A stretch of DNA of 64,000 nucleotides from Bradyrhizobium guangdongense (GCF_004114975.1 NZ_CP030051.1:4588001-4652000), one strand, 5' to 3'. Positions 43,726 through 53,582 are shown, counted from the first letter of the stretch. The notes: generated by a model not told the origin, from the sequence alone. Program-made: numbers and translations.

Positions 43726-44709
43726 TCATTCGCGCGCGATCACTTGGTCCAGCCACGCGCAGTTCAGCGGTGGCACGCGCGGATCGGGGACGCGAACGCC
43801 GCGGGCCGCAGCATCGAGCCGCATGTCGCGCAGGCGCTTGCGCTGCTCTTCCGGCATGGAGAGACGCTCGTGCCCCCACAGCGACGGGCCGTCGAACGTC
43901 TCGTGCGGCTGCCACGTCTCGGGATCGATCACGCGCCCACCCCAGCCATATTCGATGAAGAAGCCGGACGGCGTGTTCACGTAGAACGAGGTCATGTGGT
44001 CGTTGGTGTGCCGGCCGAGCGTGTAGGCAATGCGGCCATCTTCCAGCTGCGCGAGATCGTAGCCCTGCCCGACATCATCGAGGCTGCCGAGCTCGACCAT
44101 GAAATGATGCATCGCCCTGCGGCCCGAACCCACCATCGCAAAGGAATGGTGGCGACCGTTGACGTGGAAGAAATAGAGCCCGTATGGCTTCAGGCCGAAA
44201 TCGGAGACGTGAAAGCCGAGCACATCGCGATAGAACGGCAACAGCGGCTCGACGTCCTCCACATTGAGCACGACATGGCCCATGCCGAGCGCCCCGGTGC
44301 GAAATCCCGAGATCGGGCGCCCCGGCTTGAACGGCTCGGTCGCAAGCTCGGGCTTGCAGAAGGCCTCCAGCCGGTTGCCGGCGGGGTCCGCGAAGATGAT
44401 CAGCTCGGAGACGTGCCGCTCGTCGGCCAGCGCCCGTGATCCGCGCGTCACCTTCACACCATGCCCCTCCAGCCGTCCGGCGAGTTGGTCGAGCTCGGTC
44501 GACGAAGGCACTTCCCAACCCATCACCGCAAGGCCGGCATCGCTGCTGCCGTCCACGATCAGGCGCTGCTTGCGATCGTCCATGCGGAAGGCGCGCATCT
44601 TGCCGCCGCGATCGACCTGCTGCATGCCGAGCAGCCCGGTCGCCATCCGGCCCCACTGATCCAGTTGCGACGAATTGATCCCGATATAGCCGAGCGCAGT
44701 GATTTCCAT
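43726..44709 (-). CDS. VOC-family extradiol dioxygenase-like protein
   Basis: A 327-residue protein from an ATG at 44709 (GGGAGGA 5 nt upstream). Two VOC modules: residues 3-115 and 140-262. Ligand candidates in the second module are His145 (GMGHVVLNV), His201/202 (MHHFMVEL) and Glu253 (FFIEYGWG), matching the 2-His-1-Glu iron site of class I extradiol dioxygenases. It probably cleaves a catechol (for example 2,3-dihydroxyphenylpropionate or protocatechuate-type) by meta cleavage. Divergent from an IclR regulator. Confidence 0.85.
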   Translation of the reverse strand: MEITALGYIGINSSQLDQWGRMATGLLGMQQVDRGGKMRAFRMDDRKQRLIVDGSSDAGLAVMGWEVPSSTELDQLAGRLEGHGVKVTRGSRALADERHVSELIIFADPAGNRLEAFCKPELATEPFKPGRPISGFRTGALGMGHVVLNVEDVEPLLPFYRDVLGFHVSDFGLKPYGLYFFHVNGRHHSFAMVGSGRRAMHHFMVELGSLDDVGQGYDLAQLEDGRIAYTLGRHTNDHMTSFYVNTPSGFFIEYGWGGRVIDPETWQPHETFDGPSLWGHERLSMPEEQRKRLRDMRLDAAARGVRVPDPRVPPLNCAWLDQVIARE

Positions 44710-44785
44710 CGATGTCCTCCCGGAGGCATCGCGCTCGCCGCAGTATGGGCGAACTTGATACCGGTCGCGCGCGCTCTTACGGTGG

Positions 44786-44822
44786 CGTCTCGCAAGCGCT
44801 TCGCGTTCGCAAGGACGATAAT
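44786..44822. repeat. REP-like palindrome upstream of IclR gene
   Basis: TCTCGCAAGCGCTTCGCG followed by TTCGCAAGGACG resembles the inverted half of a rhizobial REP (CGTCCTTGCGAG...), imperfectly paired. It lies in the 148-bp divergent region between the VOC gene and the IclR gene. Confidence 0.35.
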
Positions 44823-44857
44823 AGCGAGGCTGGCGGCCACAAGGGAGGAAATACGAA

Positions 44858-45649
44858 GTGTCCAAGGAGCGGACGCGGACCGGAAAGCCCCGACAGTCGG
44901 AGGGCGTTCGCGCCTTCAAGCGCGGGCTGGACGTGCTGCAGGAGGTCAACCGCTCCGGCGGCATCCGCGCCGGCGACGTTGCCCGCGCGCTCGACCTGCC
45001 CCGCCCGACCGTCTATCGTCTGCTCGAAACGCTGGAGGAGCTCGGCTATGTCGCCCGCAGCGCCAGCGACGATCGCTTTCGCGTCACCCGGCTCGCCCTC
45101 AGCCTAGGCGATGGCTATGACCCCGGCGTGGTGATCTGCCAGGCCGCCGCGCCTCATCTTGCCGAGCTCAGCAAGAGCCTGGTCTGGCCGGTCGACCTCT
45201 CCACTTACGAGAACGCCGCGATGGTCGTGCAGGAGACCACCCATTCGCGCAGCCCGCTCTCGATCGACCGCGGCATGATCGGCAAACGCCTGCCGATGCT
45301 CCGGACCTCCGCCGGCCGCGCCTATCTCGCCGCCTGCCCAGCGCGCGAGCGCGACCTCATCGTCAGCCATCTCCGCCGCATCGACGAGGCCGACGACCGC
45401 CCTTTCCTTGACCAGGGCCGCTTCGATCAGATGATCGCGGAAACGCAGGCGCGCGGTTATGCCATCCGCAGCGAGGGCGAATATAATCCAAAGACGGCTT
45501 CGATCGCAGTGCCGATAGTTCGCGATGGAACCGTGTTCGGCTGCATCTCGATCATCTGGATCCGGTCAGCGCTGCGGATCGAGGAAGCCACGGCGCAATT
45601 CGTCCGTCAGCTTCAGGAGGCGGCGGCGGCCATTCCAGTCGAGGCATAG
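44858..45649 (+). CDS. IclR family regulator of the aromatic cluster
   Basis: A 263-residue IclR protein (GTG start, GGGAGGA upstream). N-terminal winged helix about 16-70 (AFKRGLDVLQEVNRSGGIRAGDVARALDLPRPTVYRLLETL); effector domain about 90-255. LRTSAGRAYLAACP is the conserved effector-lid region. Placed between the divergent VOC dioxygenase and the downstream MhpA-like hydroxylase, it likely controls both, with an aromatic acid as effector (compare MhpR in Escherichia coli). Confidence 0.88.
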   Translation: MSKERTRTGKPRQSEGVRAFKRGLDVLQEVNRSGGIRAGDVARALDLPRPTVYRLLETLEELGYVARSASDDRFRVTRLALSLGDGYDPGVVICQAAAPHLAELSKSLVWPVDLSTYENAAMVVQETTHSRSPLSIDRGMIGKRLPMLRTSAGRAYLAACPARERDLIVSHLRRIDEADDRPFLDQGRFDQMIAETQARGYAIRSEGEYNPKTASIAVPIVRDGTVFGCISIIWIRSALRIEEATAQFVRQLQEAAAAIPVEA

Positions 45650-45723
45650 GAGACCGTCCGCTGGGCGGACACTTCTGCCGGCGGCGTTGATGCCGCGGCG
45701 CTTGATGGGGAAGAGATAGCCCC

Positions 45724-47220
45724 ATGCAAGATAAATCCGCCTATGAAGAGTTTGATGTCGTGATCGTCGGCCGCGGCCCGGTCGGCGCCACACTCGCCAA
45801 TCTGCTCGGCCTGTGCGGCGTGCGGACGCTGGTGCTGGAGCGCGAGGCGCGGACCTATCATCTGCCCCGCGCGGTGCATTTTGACGACGAATGCATGCGG
45901 GTGTTCCAGACCATCGGACTTGCCGATGCGATCCTGACGCAGGTCATCCTCAGCCCCGGCATGCTGTTCCTCGACGCCGCCGGCAAGATGCTGCTGGACT
46001 GGTCGCGGCCGCAGACCCCGACGCCGATGGGCTGGAATCTGAGCTATCGCTTCCACCAGCCCGATCTCGAGGACGTGCTGATTTCCGGCCTCGCGCGCTG
46101 GCCGCACGTCACCTTGCGCAACCGCTGCGACGTGTTCGCGCTGGATCAGGACGAGACCGGCGTGCGCGTCCGCTACGAGGATCTCTCCAACGGCAAGCTC
46201 AGCGAAGTCCACGCCCGTTATGTGATCGGCTGCGATGGCGCACGGTCTCTGGTTCGCCGCTTCATCGGCTCCGCCATGGACGACCTCGGCTTCCACGAGC
46301 GCTGGCTGGTCATCGACGTCCTCCTCAAGCGCGCGCGCGACGATCTCGGTGACTACAGCCTCCAGCATTGCGATCCCAGCCGGCCGGCGACTTATGTCCG
46401 CGGCACCGGCACGCGCCGGCGTTGGGAGATCACGGTTCGCCCGGACGAAGATTCGAATGACGTCGCACAGCCCGCCAAGGTCTGGGAATTGTTGTCGCGC
46501 TGGATCACGCCTGAGGATGCCGAGCTCGAGCGCGCGGCGGTCTACACATTTCATTCCGCAATCGCGCAGCACTGGCGCAGCGGCCGGCTGCTGCTCGCTG
46601 GCGATTCCGCGCATCAAACCCCGCCCTTCCTCGGCCAGGGCATGTGCGCCGGCATCCGCGATGCTGCCAATCTCGCTTGGAAGCTGGCCGCGATCATTCG
46701 CGGCGACGCCACGGCTGACCTGCTCGACACCTACCAGAGCGAACGGCTGCCGCACGTGCGCGAGTTCATCGAGCTCGCCATTCGCCTCGGCGGTGTCATC
46801 AATACCAAGGCGATCGAGGCCGGCCTCGCCGCCGGAGAGGCGCGCGAGAATGCGCCGGTCAAACTCGACGTCAAGAAGCCCCTGCTCGGCCCCGGGCTCG
46901 CGCTCGGCGACCTGCCCCTCGCCGGACATCTCGCGCCACAGTTCGTGCTGAAGGACGGCAACCGCAGCGATGACCGGATCGGCTACAGCCATGTCCTGCT
47001 CGCGGACAGCGCAGCGCGTCCCGGGCTCTCGCAGGCGGGGATCAATATTCTCACCAGCGACGATGCCGAAGGTGTCGGGTCCTGGCTGCACGAGCATGGT
47101 CTCATCGCGGCGCTGGTTCGCCCCGACCGCTACGTCCGCGCCACCGCCCGCAACGATGCCGAGCTCGACCGGCTCATCGCCGCCATCACGCCTCCCACCC
47201 ACGTGCCGTCCGCGGCCTGA
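45724..47220 (+). CDS. mhpA: 3-(3-hydroxyphenyl)propionate hydroxylase-like FAD monooxygenase
   Basis: A 498-residue class A flavoprotein hydroxylase. FAD motif IVGRGPVGATLANLLG (about 14-29), the DG motif VIGCDGARSLVRR (about 168-180), and GDSAHQTPPFLGQGMCAGIRD (about 295-315). The overall order matches MhpA, which hydroxylates 3-(3-hydroxyphenyl)propionate or 3-hydroxycinnamate to the catechol. The extradiol dioxygenase and FAH-fold enzyme beside it would continue such a pathway. It is about 55 residues shorter than E. coli MhpA; substrate range should be treated as open. Confidence 0.8.
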   Translation: MQDKSAYEEFDVVIVGRGPVGATLANLLGLCGVRTLVLEREARTYHLPRAVHFDDECMRVFQTIGLADAILTQVILSPGMLFLDAAGKMLLDWSRPQTPTPMGWNLSYRFHQPDLEDVLISGLARWPHVTLRNRCDVFALDQDETGVRVRYEDLSNGKLSEVHARYVIGCDGARSLVRRFIGSAMDDLGFHERWLVIDVLLKRARDDLGDYSLQHCDPSRPATYVRGTGTRRRWEITVRPDEDSNDVAQPAKVWELLSRWITPEDAELERAAVYTFHSAIAQHWRSGRLLLAGDSAHQTPPFLGQGMCAGIRDAANLAWKLAAIIRGDATADLLDTYQSERLPHVREFIELAIRLGGVINTKAIEAGLAAGEARENAPVKLDVKKPLLGPGLALGDLPLAGHLAPQFVLKDGNRSDDRIGYSHVLLADSAARPGLSQAGINILTSDDAEGVGSWLHEHGLIAALVRPDRYVRATARNDAELDRLIAAITPPTHVPSAA

Positions 47221-47244
47221 CCGAACGTTCTTTAGGGATATCCA

Positions 47245-48096
47245 ATGAAGCTGCTTTCTTTCATCGCCAACGGTCACGCCTCCTTCGGCGCAGTCAAGGA
47301 CAATGGCGTCGTCGATCTCGGCACCCGCATGGCGCCCTGCACCACGCTGCGGCAATTGCTCGAAACCGGTCGCATGGCCGAGGCCGCAAAGCTGGTCGCA
47401 TCCACAGCCCCCGATCATCCGCTCGAAGCGATCAGCTTTGCGCCCGTCATCCCCGACCCCGGCAAGATCATCTGCGTCGGTCTCAACTATCGCGACCACG
47501 TCGCCGAGACGGGGCGTACCGTCACCGAGAAGCCGGCACTGTTCGTCCGCTTTCCCTGTAGCCAGGTCGGCCATCTCCAGCCGATCGTGAAGCCTGATGT
47601 GAGCGACGATTTCGACTATGAGGGTGAGCTCGCACTCATCATCGGCAAGCAGGGCCGCCACATACCTGCGAGCGGCGCGCTCGACCATATCGCCGGCTAT
47701 GCCTGCTATAACGAAGGCAGCATTCGCGACTGGCAGCGCCACACCAGCCAATTCCTCTCCGGCAAGACCTTTGCGGAGAGCGGCAGCTTCGGCCCGTGGC
47801 TGGTGACATCAGACGAGATCCCCGATCCCTCGAAGCTGACCTTGCAGACGCGCCTCAACGGCACGGTCGTGCAGGACACCACGACCGATCTGCTGATCAC
47901 AGGCATCCCCGACCTGATCGCCTACATCTCGACGATCTGCCCGCTCGTGCCGGGCGACGTCATCGTCACGGGTACGCCCGGCGGCGTCGGCGCCAAGCGC
48001 ACACCGCCTCTGTGGATGCGCCCCGGCGACACCGTCGAAGTCGAAATCTCCGGCATCGGAACGCTTCGAAACAAGGTCATCGCCGAGGCGGCCTGA
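47245..48096 (+). CDS. fumarylacetoacetate hydrolase family protein
   Basis: A 283-residue FAH-fold enzyme. Substrate-region CVGLNYRDHVAE (about 76-87), metal-binding FDYEGELALIIGK (Glu pair), and SGKTFAESGSFGPWLVTSDE; TGTPGGVGAKR matches the conserved end motif. FAH enzymes cleave C-C bonds or hydrate enols in aromatic degradation; here it would act on the product of meta cleavage. It begins 24 bp after mhpA, in the same operon. Confidence 0.87.
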   Translation: MKLLSFIANGHASFGAVKDNGVVDLGTRMAPCTTLRQLLETGRMAEAAKLVASTAPDHPLEAISFAPVIPDPGKIICVGLNYRDHVAETGRTVTEKPALFVRFPCSQVGHLQPIVKPDVSDDFDYEGELALIIGKQGRHIPASGALDHIAGYACYNEGSIRDWQRHTSQFLSGKTFAESGSFGPWLVTSDEIPDPSKLTLQTRLNGTVVQDTTTDLLITGIPDLIAYISTICPLVPGDVIVTGTPGGVGAKRTPPLWMRPGDTVEVEISGIGTLRNKVIAEAA

Positions 48097-48157
48097 CCAC
48101 CGCGAGCCATCGATCAAAACAATAACAACATCGGGAAACGCCAGGGGAGGAAACACC

Positions 48158-49360
48158 ATGTACGGCTTAGTCCGCGCACTTGCCGCGACTGCGCTCATTC
48201 TGGCTGCGACAGCCGCACAGGCCCAGATCTCGGACGATGTAGTCAAGATCGGCGTGTTGTCGGACATGACGGGTCCTTCCTCGACCCCGACGGGGCAAGG
48301 CTCGGTGACCGCAGCTCAAATGGCCATCGACGATTTCGGCGGCAGCGTGTTGGGCAAGCCAATCCAGCTGATCGTCGGCGACCATCAGATCAAGCCGGAC
48401 ATCGGCACCGCCATCGCGCGGCGATGGTATGACACCGAACAGGTCGACCTCATTGTCGATGTGCCCGTGTCGGCGGTGGGGCTCGCCGTACAGACCGTCG
48501 CGAGCGAGAAGAAGAAGCTGCTCATCGTCACGGCGACCGGAACGGCGGACTTTCACGGCAAGTTCTGTTCGCCCTACACCATGCAGTGGGTGTTCGACAC
48601 GCATGCACTCGCCGTCGGCACGGCCCAGGAAGTGGTCAAGCGCGGCGGCGATGCCTGGTACTTCCTCACTGACGATATCGCGTTCGGCCACGCGCTGGAG
48701 CGTGATGCCGCCGCCGTGATCAAGCGCGAGGGCGGCAAGGTGCTTGGCTCGGCCCGGCCGCCATTCGGGACCACCGACATGTCGTCTTTCGTGCTTCAGG
48801 CGCAAGCCTCAAGGGCGAAGATCATCGGCATAGCCGGCGGCCCACCGAACAACGTGAACGAGATCAAGACCGGCGGTGAGTTCGGCCTGTTTCAAGGTGG
48901 ACAGCAGATGGCTGCCTTGCTTGCGCTGATCACCGACATCGACGCGCTTGGATTGCAGAGCGCACAAGGCTTGCTGCTGACGACGGCCTTCTACTGGGAC
49001 ATGGATGAGCAGACGCGTGCCTGGTCAAAGCGATTCTTTGCCAAGATGCAGCGTATGCCGACGATGTGGCAGGCTGGCGTGTATTCGGCCGTCACGCACT
49101 ATCTCAATTCCGTCAAGGCTGTCGGAACGGACAATCCCGGTAAGGTCGCAAGCAAGATGCGCGACATTCCCATCCACGACTTCTTCGGGCATGGCGGCAA
49201 GCTCCGTGCCGACGGCCTCATGGTGCACGATCTCTGGCTTGCCGAGGTCAAGAGCCCCGAGGAATCGAAATACCCCTGGGACTATTACAAGATCCTGACG
49301 AAGATCCCGGGCGACCAGGCCTTCGGACCTCAGGACCCCGCCTGCACAATTGTCAATTAG
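48158..49360 (+). CDS. ABC transporter substrate-binding protein (Peripla_BP_6)
   Basis: A 400-residue periplasmic binding protein with a signal peptide (to about 22, TAAQA-QI). Type I fold of the branched-chain amino acid/LivK class: VKIGVLSDMTGPSSTPTGQG and AFGPQDP near the end. It is a close paralogue of the next gene. No permease or ATPase gene is in the cluster. The position after the FAH gene suggests an aromatic or organic acid ligand. Confidence 0.88.
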   Translation: MYGLVRALAATALILAATAAQAQISDDVVKIGVLSDMTGPSSTPTGQGSVTAAQMAIDDFGGSVLGKPIQLIVGDHQIKPDIGTAIARRWYDTEQVDLIVDVPVSAVGLAVQTVASEKKKLLIVTATGTADFHGKFCSPYTMQWVFDTHALAVGTAQEVVKRGGDAWYFLTDDIAFGHALERDAAAVIKREGGKVLGSARPPFGTTDMSSFVLQAQASRAKIIGIAGGPPNNVNEIKTGGEFGLFQGGQQMAALLALITDIDALGLQSAQGLLLTTAFYWDMDEQTRAWSKRFFAKMQRMPTMWQAGVYSAVTHYLNSVKAVGTDNPGKVASKMRDIPIHDFFGHGGKLRADGLMVHDLWLAEVKSPEESKYPWDYYKILTKIPGDQAFGPQDPACTIVN

Positions 49361-49432
49361 GACGCGCCTCCCATCGCCGCGCGCGGCAATGCCGGCGGCG
49401 CCCTCCCCCTTATTCAACTCTGAGACAAAGCC

Positions 49433-50641
49433 ATGACCATCATCCGCACCACGTCCATCGCCATCCTGCTGATCACGCTGGCGCTCGCCGGCACAGCCCG
49501 CGCCGAAATCAAGGGCGACGCCATTCGCATCGGCGTGCTCACCGACATGAACGGCATTTTCGCAACCGCGATGGGGCCCGGTTCGGTCGAAGCGGCACAG
49601 ATGGCGGCGGAGGAGTTTGGCGGCAGGATCAACGGCAAGCCGATCGAAATCCTGCAGGCCGATCACCAGAACAAGCCGGACCTGGCGGCTTCCCTCGCGC
49701 GAAAATGGTTCAGCGACGGCGTGCAGGCGATCGCGGACGGCGGCAGTTCCGGCGCGGCGCTCGCGGTGCAGGAACTGGTGCGCGGCAACGGCAAGATCTT
49801 CCTGGTCTCCGGCGCAGGCGCCAATCAGCTTACCGACGAGGCCTGCGCGCCCTCGAGCGTACAGTGGACGCAAGACGCCTATTCGACCGCGACAGCCGTG
49901 GTGTCCGGCGTGATGCAGACCAGCAAGGAGCCGTGGTTCTTCATCACCGGCGACTATGCTTTCGGCCATTCGATCGAAGCGACCGCACGTGATCGTATCG
50001 CGGCGCTCGGCGGCAAGGTCGCCGGCAGCGTCAAGGCCCAGCTCGGCACGCCCGACTATTCATCGTTCCTGCTGCAGGCGCAGTCCTCGGGCGCCAAGAT
50101 CCTCGCGATCAACGTCGCCGGCGACAACGCCACCGCCATCAAGCAGGCGGAGGAGTTCGGCCTCGCCGAGCAGGGCATGAAGATCGTGCCGATGTCGTTC
50201 CAGAACGTCGACATCGAGGCCGTTGGCCTGAAGGCGACGCGCGGCGACCTCATCGTCACTTCGTTCTTCGAAGATGTTTCCCCGGCCGCCCGAAAGTTTT
50301 CTGATGCGTTCTACGCGCGCCGCAAGGCGATGCCGTCGCAGATTCAGGCCGGCGTCTATTCCGCCGTGCGCCATTATCTGCAGGCCGTCAAGGACAGCGA
50401 CTCCGACGACAGCGCGACCGTGATGGCGAAGATGAAGGCGACACCGGTCTCGGACGCCTATACGACGAGCGGCCGCATCCGCGAGGACCAACGCATGGTG
50501 CACGACCTCTATCTGGTTCAGGTCAAGACACCGCAGGAATCCAAGGGCCCGTGGGACTTCGTCAAGCTGGTCGCGACCATCCCGCCCGACCAGGCCTTTC
50601 GCCCGCTCGACCGCAGCAGGTGCAGCCTGGTCGGAAAATGA
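49433..50641 (+). CDS. ABC transporter substrate-binding protein, paralogue
   Basis: A 402-residue relative of the preceding protein (shared IRIGVLTDMNG start, QMAAEEFGG, YAFGHSIE, SSFLLQAQ, VKTPQESKGPWD). The signal peptide ends near AGTARA-EI. Tandem binding-protein genes of this type usually bind related small acids. No permease is adjacent; it must use one encoded elsewhere. Confidence 0.88.
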   Translation: MTIIRTTSIAILLITLALAGTARAEIKGDAIRIGVLTDMNGIFATAMGPGSVEAAQMAAEEFGGRINGKPIEILQADHQNKPDLAASLARKWFSDGVQAIADGGSSGAALAVQELVRGNGKIFLVSGAGANQLTDEACAPSSVQWTQDAYSTATAVVSGVMQTSKEPWFFITGDYAFGHSIEATARDRIAALGGKVAGSVKAQLGTPDYSSFLLQAQSSGAKILAINVAGDNATAIKQAEEFGLAEQGMKIVPMSFQNVDIEAVGLKATRGDLIVTSFFEDVSPAARKFSDAFYARRKAMPSQIQAGVYSAVRHYLQAVKDSDSDDSATVMAKMKATPVSDAYTTSGRIREDQRMVHDLYLVQVKTPQESKGPWDFVKLVATIPPDQAFRPLDRSRCSLVGK

Positions 50642-50644
50642 CCC

Positions 50645-51487
50645 TCAGGCGAGATAGCGCGTGAGATAGCCTTCCATGGCGTAGAGCGCGCAGAGCGCGA
50701 GGCTCGACCAGACGGCGGCGCTGAAATACAGGAACATCCAGGTCAGTTCGCCCTTCCAGTGCGCGATGTCGTGGGTCACCACCCATCGCGTCGAGACGTC
50801 ATGCAGGCCTTCGAGGAAGCCGAGCAACCTGTTGCCTTCTTCATGCCCTGCCCGCCAGCGGCTGAGATACATCGGCACGTCGACGGTGACGAGGAAGGCG
50901 AGGAAGCAGGCGATGCCGACGATGCCTGACATCAATGCCCAGCGCACCACGCCCTGGAATTCCGGCATCAACCGGCACAGCGCGATGCCGGCAAGGAAGA
51001 ACGTCACCGCCCACAGCGAGTTCTCGATCGCATTGTAGAGGAAGTTGGTCGTCACCACTGCATACCAGGAGAAGCACTCGGCGATGACGATAACAGGCAC
51101 GATCACGAGCGCGATGTTCACCGCCGTCTCCGCACCGGTCATCTTGCCGAGCTGGTGCAGGATGATCGCCCATTGCGCGGCGAAGCAGACCTCGGCGATG
51201 GTCGCAACCGTGCGGCCGACGAACACGCTCGACAGCCAGGTGTCGAACAGGCAGATGCGCTGCACGTCGGCGCGCGGCAGCACCGAGCGGAAGGCACAGC
51301 CGAACACGTAGGCCGCGCAGAGCAGGAACATCAGGCCGATATCCGAGCCGCCCCCGACGCTGCCGGCTACGCTCGGATAGAACTCGCGGTACAGCATGAA
51401 CCAGACGAGGATATTGGCAGCGCTGACCAGCGTCAGGGACCCCCACCACCACGCGAGGGGATTTGATCGTGCCTGCCACCGCAACAT
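50645..51487 (-). CDS. multi-pass membrane protein, unknown
   Basis: A 280-residue protein with about seven hydrophobic segments. Charged and aromatic clusters (RADVQRICLFDTWLSSVF, TRWVVTHDIAHWKGELTW) are conserved-looking, but no named family is recognised. Ends 4 bp from the stop of the binding-protein gene on the other strand. It is divergent from the second IclR gene. Confidence 0.65.
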   Translation of the reverse strand: MLRWQARSNPLAWWWGSLTLVSAANILVWFMLYREFYPSVAGSVGGGSDIGLMFLLCAAYVFGCAFRSVLPRADVQRICLFDTWLSSVFVGRTVATIAEVCFAAQWAIILHQLGKMTGAETAVNIALVIVPVIVIAECFSWYAVVTTNFLYNAIENSLWAVTFFLAGIALCRLMPEFQGVVRWALMSGIVGIACFLAFLVTVDVPMYLSRWRAGHEEGNRLLGFLEGLHDVSTRWVVTHDIAHWKGELTWMFLYFSAAVWSSLALCALYAMEGYLTRYLA

Positions 51488-51618
51488 GATGAGCTCCCTG
51501 TAATCGACCTGACATCTCGGCGTAACAATCCTGTCACAAGAAGCCAGGGAATCACGACAAAAATCCGTGCTGTGGGTCGTTCCGAAGCGTTCTCTGCCGA
51601 AGCCGTCATCGGATTCTT

Positions 51619-51639
51619 TTTGTCCGCATATTGGACAAA
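51619..51639. promoter_or_regulatory. IclR operator candidate (TTTGTCC-N7-GGACAAA)
   Basis: A perfect 7-bp inverted repeat TTTGTCC (51619-51625) / GGACAAA (51633-51639), followed 20 bp on by another half site ATTGGACAGG. It lies 60 bp upstream of the iclR-type gene at 51699 and also upstream of the divergent membrane protein gene. Confidence 0.6.
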
Positions 51640-51698
51640 TGTTGCCATAGCTACGAATTTATTGGACAGGATGAGCCGATCCGTCCGATACGACAGGG

Positions 51699-52577
51699 AT
51701 GGCTGCTGCTTCCTCCAAACCGCCTCATCCCTCCTCCGCTGCCGCGGTGCTGGCGGAGAGCGGCGATGATGCGGCCTTCGCCACGACACTCGCCAAAGGA
51801 CTCGTTGTGCTCGAGGCTTTCAAGGCGGGAAGCACGTTGCTCGGCAACATGGAGCTGTCGACGCTGACGGGCATTCCAAGACCGACGGTGGCGCGCTTGA
51901 CGCACACGCTGGCCGAGCTTGGTTACCTCCGCTACGACGCCGGGCGCGCGAAGTACCAGGTCGGCGCCCGCGCCCTGCGGATGGCACACCCGCTGCTCGC
52001 CGGCATGCAGTTCCGCCAGATCGCGCGGCCCATGATGCAGGAGCTGGCGCAGAGTGTCCGCGGCACCGTCTCGATCGGCCTGCTCGACGCGACCTCGATG
52101 ATCTATGTCGAGACTGCGCGCTCCGGCGATGTCGGCCCCCACGCGCCCGACATCGGCATGCCCATTCCGGTGGTGATGACCGCCATGGGCCGGGCCGCGG
52201 CAGCGACGTTGCCGGCCGCAGAGGCCGCCCGGCTTGAACGGCGTATCGCCGCCGAAGACGGCGAGCTGTGGGCCGCTTTCCAGGACAAGTACCGCGCCGG
52301 CCTCGTTCAATGTGCCAATCGCGGTTTCTGCACCTGCTGGGGCGAATATATCGGCTCGATCCATGCCGTTGCCGCACCGCTGTTTCACGCCGGCGAGGCA
52401 AAGCAGTCGTTCTCGATCAATTGCGGCATCCCTGCGTTCCGGCTCCAGCCCGGCCAACTGGAAGGCGAGATCGGGCCGCGGATCGCAGCGCTCGCCGACA
52501 GCATCCGCGCGGTGGTCCATGCCGCCGAGCCTGCGATCGATACGCGAAGACCAAACAAGAAGAGCGCCAATCGATGA
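51699..52577 (+). CDS. IclR family transcriptional regulator
   Basis: A 292-residue regulator with winged helix at about 33-85 (LAKGLVVLEAFKAGSTLLGNMELSTLTGIPRPTVARLTHTL) and an effector domain at about 105-275, including MTAMGRAAAATLP and FCTCWGEYIGSIHAVAAPLF. The Cys pair CTC is unusual for the family. It precedes two solute-binding protein genes and probably regulates them; the palindrome at 51619-51639 is a likely self-site. Confidence 0.85.
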   Translation: MAAASSKPPHPSSAAAVLAESGDDAAFATTLAKGLVVLEAFKAGSTLLGNMELSTLTGIPRPTVARLTHTLAELGYLRYDAGRAKYQVGARALRMAHPLLAGMQFRQIARPMMQELAQSVRGTVSIGLLDATSMIYVETARSGDVGPHAPDIGMPIPVVMTAMGRAAAATLPAAEAARLERRIAAEDGELWAAFQDKYRAGLVQCANRGFCTCWGEYIGSIHAVAAPLFHAGEAKQSFSINCGIPAFRLQPGQLEGEIGPRIAALADSIRAVVHAAEPAIDTRRPNKKSANR

Positions 52578-52613
52578 CCAAAAACAACGGCGCTCCATGC
52601 CCGGGAGGCCACC

Positions 52614-53582
52614 ATGACCGTCACGCGCCGGACATTGCTAGGAGCCGCGCTCTCATCCACCGTCCCATTCGCCGCACGAGCTGAGGACGCCTGGCCGTCA
52701 CGCCTGGTACGGCTGATCTCGCCCTACGGACCCGGCGGCTCCAACGACATCTCTCTGCGCCTGCTGGCCGAGGAGTTCGGCCGCAATCTGCATCAACAGT
52801 TCATCGTCGAGAACAAACCGGGCGCCGGCACGCGCATTGCCAATGATACGGTCGCCCATGCGCCCGGCGACGGCTACACCTTTCTCTACGTGGCGGCGCC
52901 CTACGCCACGGCGGAAGCGCTGTTCGGCAAGCTGACCTATGAGCGCAAGGATCTTCAACCGGTCGCCATGGCGGTTGTCGCACCGCTCTTTCTCATCATC
53001 AGCGCCGACGCGCCGTTCAAGACGCTCCCCGAGCTGATCACCTACGGCAAATCCAAGTCGGACGGACTGACCTTCGCCTCGCCCGGCGCCGGCTCGCAGC
53101 CGCATCTGGCGGGCGAGCTGCTGTTTCGCGATGCCGGCGTGAAGGGCCTCAATATCCCGTTCCGTGGCGACGCAGCTTCGTACACCGAGCTGCTCGCAGG
53201 CCGCGTAGATGCCACGCTGACGGCGCTGCCGACCGCATTGCCCTATATCCAGAGCGGCAAGTTCGTCGTGCTCGGCGTCGCATCCGCGGAGCGTAGCCCG
53301 CTCTATCCACGGGCGCCGACACTGCGCGAGCAGGGTTTTCCCAACGTCGCCGCCGCCGGCTGGTACGGCTTCATGGCTCCGGCCACGACGCCGCGCGCGA
53401 TCATCGACAGGTTCCAGACCGAGGTCCTGCGCGCCCTCGCCGACCCTGGGATCAAGGACAAGCTGACCGCTCAGGGGCTGGAGGTTCGCGCCGCCAGCGC
53501 CGCCGAATTCGGCCAGTTCATCGACAGCGAGACGCAGAAGTGGACCAAGGTGATCCACGACGCCGGGCTCAAGGGCGAATGA
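52614..53582 (+). CDS. Bug/TctC tripartite tricarboxylate transporter binding protein
   Basis: A 322-residue extracytoplasmic solute receptor. TRRTLLGAAL at the start is a twin-arginine signal, so export may be by Tat. SPYGPGGSNDISLRLLAE and VENKPGAGTRIANDTVAHAPGDGYTFLY match the Bug family; LLAGRVDATLTALPTALPYIQSGK is its mid-region. Bug proteins bind carboxylates such as aromatic or dicarboxylic acids. No TctA or TctB is adjacent. It follows the IclR gene by 36 bp. Confidence 0.88.
   Translation: MTVTRRTLLGAALSSTVPFAARAEDAWPSRLVRLISPYGPGGSNDISLRLLAEEFGRNLHQQFIVENKPGAGTRIANDTVAHAPGDGYTFLYVAAPYATAEALFGKLTYERKDLQPVAMAVVAPLFLIISADAPFKTLPELITYGKSKSDGLTFASPGAGSQPHLAGELLFRDAGVKGLNIPFRGDAASYTELLAGRVDATLTALPTALPYIQSGKFVVLGVASAERSPLYPRAPTLREQGFPNVAAAGWYGFMAPATTPRAIIDRFQTEVLRALADPGIKDKLTAQGLEVRAASAAEFGQFIDSETQKWTKVIHDAGLKGE

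Noticed and set aside
45613..47751. 712-codon frame antisense to mhpA and the FAH gene
   Set aside because: Spans two genes with recognisable motifs on the other strand and shows no domain of its own.
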